Assembly (NCBI GenBank): GCA_944351415.1
Contig: CALVPQ010000007.1
Span: 1-59,647, forward strand
Direction: 5' to 3'
Origin: an uncultured Clostridia bacterium
GTDB lineage: Bacteria; Bacillota; Clostridia; Christensenellales; UBA1242
Length of the DNA: 59,647 bases
Each line of letters begins with the position of its first letter. Position 1 is the first letter of the stretch. Below, piece by piece: positions 56,675 to 59,647 of this stretch. A model generated the notes under the pieces. It did no database searches. It had not been told where the DNA came from and worked only from the letters and a program-made list of their open reading frames with translations. The translations under genes were made by a program, and so were the position numbers.

Positions 56675-57244
56675 ATGATTGTAATAAAGAATAAAAAAGA
56701 TAGCATAAACAAAATGAAGGAACTTAGACTAAATTATTTTCAACTTGATGTTTTTAATGTTGATGATATTGATGGAATAAAAGCTTTCTTTGAAAATAAT
56801 CCATCTGAAGAGTATGTTATGAGAAGTCCAAATAAAACAAATGGTAATTTTTTCTATGTTAAAAACTTTGAAGAAGCACAAGAAAAACTTAAATATTTTT
56901 CAGATGAAGTGACAATAGATGTTTCGTATAGACCATATAAAGATTTTATTATTCTTGTTGGAGATATAAAGGTTCATAAAGGCTATGGCGCTGATATTGT
57001 TGACTTAACAGCAAGAACAGATAGCGAGGCAACCCAAAGAAACATCTATGAAGAGCCACAATACAACCTTCACACCACACTTGAAGATGATAAATTATGG
57101 AACATTCCAGGGTTTTCTAAAATTATGAGATATATAACCGAACATGAACTTTATGATGTTATTGTTGAGTTTTTAGTTTATGACTGCAAAATCGGAGTAA
57201 ATAAAGAAAATGTTGTTATATCCGAACTTAGAACTGGATATTAA
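56675..57244 (+). CDS. Conserved hypothetical protein divergent from ppdK
   Basis: A 189-residue soluble protein. Segments such as EEYVMRSPNKTNGNFFYVKNFEEA and the closing VVISELRTGY remind me of Firmicute conserved proteins with ATP-grasp-like sequence related to the nucleotide-binding part of PEP-utilising enzymes, which would fit its place beside ppdK. This is a resemblance, not an assignment; no complete catalytic motif is visible. Start fixed by GGAG. A strong bidirectional terminator follows. Confidence 0.6.
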   Translation: MIVIKNKKDSINKMKELRLNYFQLDVFNVDDIDGIKAFFENNPSEEYVMRSPNKTNGNFFYVKNFEEAQEKLKYFSDEVTIDVSYRPYKDFIILVGDIKVHKGYGADIVDLTARTDSEATQRNIYEEPQYNLHTTLEDDKLWNIPGFSKIMRYITEHELYDVIVEFLVYDCKIGVNKENVVISELRTGY

Positions 57245-57313
57245 AAAATTTAATAATAAGATTAATAAAAATAACGTTAATAAGATTAATAAGATTAATA
57301 AAAATAACATAAA

Positions 57314-57340
57314 AAAAATCACCCGCTGGGTGATTTTTTT
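57314..57340. terminator. Bidirectional terminator between convergent genes
   Basis: A perfect 12-bp stem AAAAAATCACCC/GGGTGATTTTTT (57314-57325 with 57329-57340) with loop GCT. It ends the 189-residue gene and the BspA-like gene. Just before it, 57250-57305 is a short array of AATAAGATTAAT-like units. Confidence 0.9.
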
Positions 57341-57349
57341 GTTTATAAG

Positions 57350-59065
57350 TTAAGCTTTTATATATTTGACATAGCCATCAACTTGACCACTGCCTTCTGA
57401 ATCAACAATCCAGCCATTTGGTGCTGTTGTGACTGTGATTGTATCTTTGATATATAATGTTGTGGCATTTGCCATTAAATATATATAAGACCATGGACTT
57501 GTTATTCCATTTGCTATTGTCGAGCTATCTATATAAATTGTTGCTAAGTTAGTGCAACCATAAAAAGCATAATCACTGATACTTGTTACTCCTTCTGAAA
57601 TTGTTATACTTGTAAGGCTGTTGCAATCTTGAAAAGTCCCAGAACCGATACTTGTTACTCCTTCTGGAATTGTTATATTTGTAAGTCCGCTGCAACCATT
57701 GAAAGCATAATTACCTATACTTGTTACTCCTTCTGGGATTACTAAATCCCCTGTAAGTCCGCTGCACTCAGAAAAAGCAGAATCACCTATACTTGTTACT
57801 CCTTCTGGGATTGTTATATTTGTTAAATTACTACAACTAGAGAAAGCATGTTGATTAATTTCTGTTGTCCTGCTATCTAATATTAAAGTTGTTAAGAAAT
57901 CTCTTGCTACTGATGGTGCTAATGCTATAAAATCACCGCTCTCTAAATCCGTGTAGTATTGAACATTATCTATAACTTGGATTTTACTTGCTGGCTTTTC
58001 TGTTTCCAAGTCGCTTGCATTATATATAGCTTTTGCATAATAGCCTACCCAGCCATTTGATGTATCTGAACTTACTGTAATACTACTTGAATAGTTATAC
58101 ACTTCTGCTAAGGCATAGCAATATTGGAAAGCCCAACCCCCAATACCTGTTACACTTGATGGTATTGTTATACTTGTAAGTCTTCCGCACCATCGGAAAG
58201 CACATTCACCTATAGTTATTAAGGTGCTTGGCAAAGTTACACTTATAAGGTTGCTACAATTTTGAAAAACATAAGACCCATCAATATTTGTTACTCCTTC
58301 CGAAATTGTTATATTTGTAAGTCCGCTGCAACCATTGAAAGCATAATTACCTATACTTGTTACATTTGATGGTATTATTATATTTGAAAGTCCGATACAA
58401 TCATAAAAAGCATAATTACCTATACTTGTTATTCCTTCTGGGATTGTTATACTTGTTAAACTATCACAATCTTCAAAAGCATGTTGATTAATTTCTGTTG
58501 TCCTGCTATCTAGTGTTAAAGTTGTTAAAGAATTTCTTGCTACTTCTGGGGCCAGTGCTATAAAGTCTTCACCATCTACATAATATTGAACATCACCTAT
58601 AACTTGGATTTTACTTGCCGGCTTTTCTCCTGATAGGTCACTTGCATTATATATAACTTTTGCATAATAGCCTACATACCCATTTGATGAGTCTGAACCA
58701 ACTGTAATACTACTTGAATAGTTATATACTTCTGCTAAGGCATAACAACCAGAAAAAGATTGAGAACTTATACTTGTCAAACTATTTGGTAAAATTATAC
58801 TTGTAAGTTCACTGCAGCTTTGGAAAGTATAATTACTAATACTTGTTACACTTGATGGTATTGTTATACTTTTAAGCACTCTACAATATCGGAAAGCAGA
58901 ATTTCCGATACTTGTTACACTTGATGGTATTGCTATACTTTCAAGTTCACTGCAGCCGTAAAAAGCATAAGAACCTATATTTGTTAAAGTATCTGGAAGT
59001 AAAACACTTTGAAGAGTTGGGCGAGCTTGATTGAATACTCCACTATTATAAGTTCCATCATGCAT
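57350..59065 (-). CDS. BspA-like leucine-rich-repeat surface protein, C-terminal part
   Basis: At least 571 residues of TpLRR/LRR_5 repeats, each about 23 residues of the form ITIPEGVTSIGxYAFxGCSxLT, a fold used by cell-surface adhesins. About 18 copies are visible. It ends with a short non-repeat tail (TVTTAPNGWIVDSEGSGQ) and no LPXTG or membrane anchor. The frame stays open upstream to about 59315, where translation continues in another frame (see the next entry), so ATG 59065 is not the true start. Upstream residues in this frame (WKTSKETTEF, TLPDYTFIFEENSPTTYYAVF) form part of an InlB-B-like repeat. The gene is either a one-base frameshift mutant or an assembly error. Confidence 0.8.
   Translation of the reverse strand: MHDGTYNSGVFNQARPTLQSVLLPDTLTNIGSYAFYGCSELESIAIPSSVTSIGNSAFRYCRVLKSITIPSSVTSISNYTFQSCSELTSIILPNSLTSISSQSFSGCYALAEVYNYSSSITVGSDSSNGYVGYYAKVIYNASDLSGEKPASKIQVIGDVQYYVDGEDFIALAPEVARNSLTTLTLDSRTTEINQHAFEDCDSLTSITIPEGITSIGNYAFYDCIGLSNIIIPSNVTSIGNYAFNGCSGLTNITISEGVTNIDGSYVFQNCSNLISVTLPSTLITIGECAFRWCGRLTSITIPSSVTGIGGWAFQYCYALAEVYNYSSSITVSSDTSNGWVGYYAKAIYNASDLETEKPASKIQVIDNVQYYTDLESGDFIALAPSVARDFLTTLILDSRTTEINQHAFSSCSNLTNITIPEGVTSIGDSAFSECSGLTGDLVIPEGVTSIGNYAFNGCSGLTNITIPEGVTSIGSGTFQDCNSLTSITISEGVTSISDYAFYGCTNLATIYIDSSTIANGITSPWSYIYLMANATTLYIKDTITVTTAPNGWIVDSEGSGQVDGYVKYIKA
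57812..58744 (-). repeat. Internal duplication in the BspA-like gene
   Basis: A segment of about 100 codons occurs twice, at 58744-58442 and 58120-57812, 627 bases apart. It encodes CYALAEVYNYSSSITV, then VGYYAKxIYNASDL, KPASKIQVI and SRTTEINQHAF. The two copies differ at scattered positions, so the whole about 209-residue LRR unit was duplicated. Confidence 0.8.
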
Positions 59066-59193
59066 AGATGTGACTATGTATTCCGATAGAGTTTCAGTTG
59101 TTCTATAAATTGCTGATGGAATTGTTATATTAAATACTCTTGCAGAGCAACTGACAAGCTCAGCTTCGCCTGTGGCTGGAGTGTAGTTATAAG

Positions 59194-59647
59194 TTAAATA
59201 TGTGTTTGGCTCTGTGAATACTGCATAATATGTTGTTGGAGAATTTTCTTCAAATATAAAAGTGTAGTCTGGAAGTGTGGAAACAAATTCTGTTGTTTCT
59301 TTGCTTGTTTTCCAACTAAGAAGTCTGCATCTTCATTACCTGTAAAACTTGCCGATAATGTGACCTCTCTCCCAATCTCAACTTCTCCACCACCTGTTAC
59401 CAATCCTAAACCTGTTTCTGTTTCAGTCTGTCCAATTGCTATTGCTGTTACTACTGGAAATTCATGGCTTGCATCATATAAGTTAATATTATAGCCAAAG
59501 TTTACATCTGTAAGAGAATTGTCTTTTGATGAAAGTGAAAAGGTTATTGTAAAGGTTGTTGTGCTTGTCTCTTCTCCTGTGCTTGCACTTAGCACTACAT
59601 TTGAACCGGTATACTCACCTTCGCTCTTATCATTAACTATTTCCTTT
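59194..59647 (-). CDS. BspA-like surface protein, N-terminal part in a different frame, cut by window edge
   Basis: This frame is open from the window end and encodes TFTITFSLSSKDNSLTDVNF and VTGGGEVEIGREVTLSASFT, then GNEDADFL, which is the front half of an InlB-B/Flg_new-like repeat. At about 59314-59317 (minus strand CTTAGTTGG) one base seems missing: restoring TTAAGT would join GNEDADFL-SWKTSKE and run into the LRR frame. After the shift this frame reads low-complexity nonsense to a stop at 59194. The signal peptide should lie beyond the window. Confidence 0.65.
   Translation of the reverse strand, partial: KEIVNDKSEGEYTGSNVVLSASTGEETSTTTFTITFSLSSKDNSLTDVNFGYNINLYDASHEFPVVTAIAIGQTETETGLGLVTGGGEVEIGREVTLSASFTGNEDADFLVGKQAKKQQNLFPHFQTTLLYLKKILQQHIMQYSQSQTHI

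Overview
This window is a strongly AT-rich bacterial chromosome segment, most likely from an uncultured Clostridia-like Firmicute of the gut type. The evidence is a Firmicutes gene set (walJ, whiA, rsgA, rpoZ next to priA-def-fmt-rlmN), Shine-Dalgarno sequences of the AAGGAGG type, a diderm-free lipoprotein signal, BspA-like repeats, and pyruvate phosphate dikinase alongside a cofactor-independent phosphoglycerate mutase. No rRNA, CRISPR array, prophage or transposase is visible.

Layout. 1-4.4 kb: a partial minus-strand gene, a possible small membrane protein, walJ (MBL nuclease), an unrecognised 654-residue coiled-coil protein, an XRE repressor and a decayed TM2-domain gene held between two mirror-image terminators. 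4.5-11.3 kb: uvrA, uvrB, a divergent pair of small paralogous winged-helix-like/TM proteins, and radC. 11.3-31.9 kb: one uninterrupted 6,863-residue lipoprotein reading frame, 34.5% of the window, built from GLUG/beta-helix-like repeats, Ig-like stretches, tandem about 100-residue units and a glycine-rich C-terminus. 32-38.4 kb: a TtcA-like tRNA thiolase, gpmI, an MBL protein paired with a CrtO-like membrane protein, an unassigned structured-RNA candidate, six tRNA genes (Gly, Arg, His, Gln-CTG, Gln-TTG, Lys) and an unknown 420-residue protein. 38.8-45.6 kb: a divergent phosphofructokinase, dnaE, a second small-RNA candidate, whiA and a PHP hydrolase. 45.8-52.8 kb: the translation/replication housekeeping cluster rpe, rsgA, rlmN, fmt, def, priA, rpoZ, all on the minus strand. 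52.9-57.2 kb: an HD-domain protein, ppdK and a divergent conserved protein. 57.3-59.6 kb: a BspA-like leucine-rich-repeat surface protein, broken by a one-base frameshift and cut by the window end.

How it works together. Genome maintenance (uvrAB, radC, dnaE, priA, walJ), N-terminal formylmethionine handling (fmt, def), ribosome maturation (rsgA, rlmN), tRNA supply and modification, and lower glycolysis (pfkA-like, gpmI, ppdK) surround two large surface/adhesin loci. Three things stand out. Two intergenic elements (47428-47524 and 50132-50223) fold as near-perfect four-way-junction cloverleaves with different primary sequence but the same architecture. Several genes (walJ, the XRE repressor, uvrA, priA, the CrtO-like gene) have a -10 box only 6-9 nt before the start codon and no Shine-Dalgarno, which predicts leaderless or near-leaderless mRNAs. 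Two compact structured RNAs near 36.2 kb and 43.7 kb match no family I could name.
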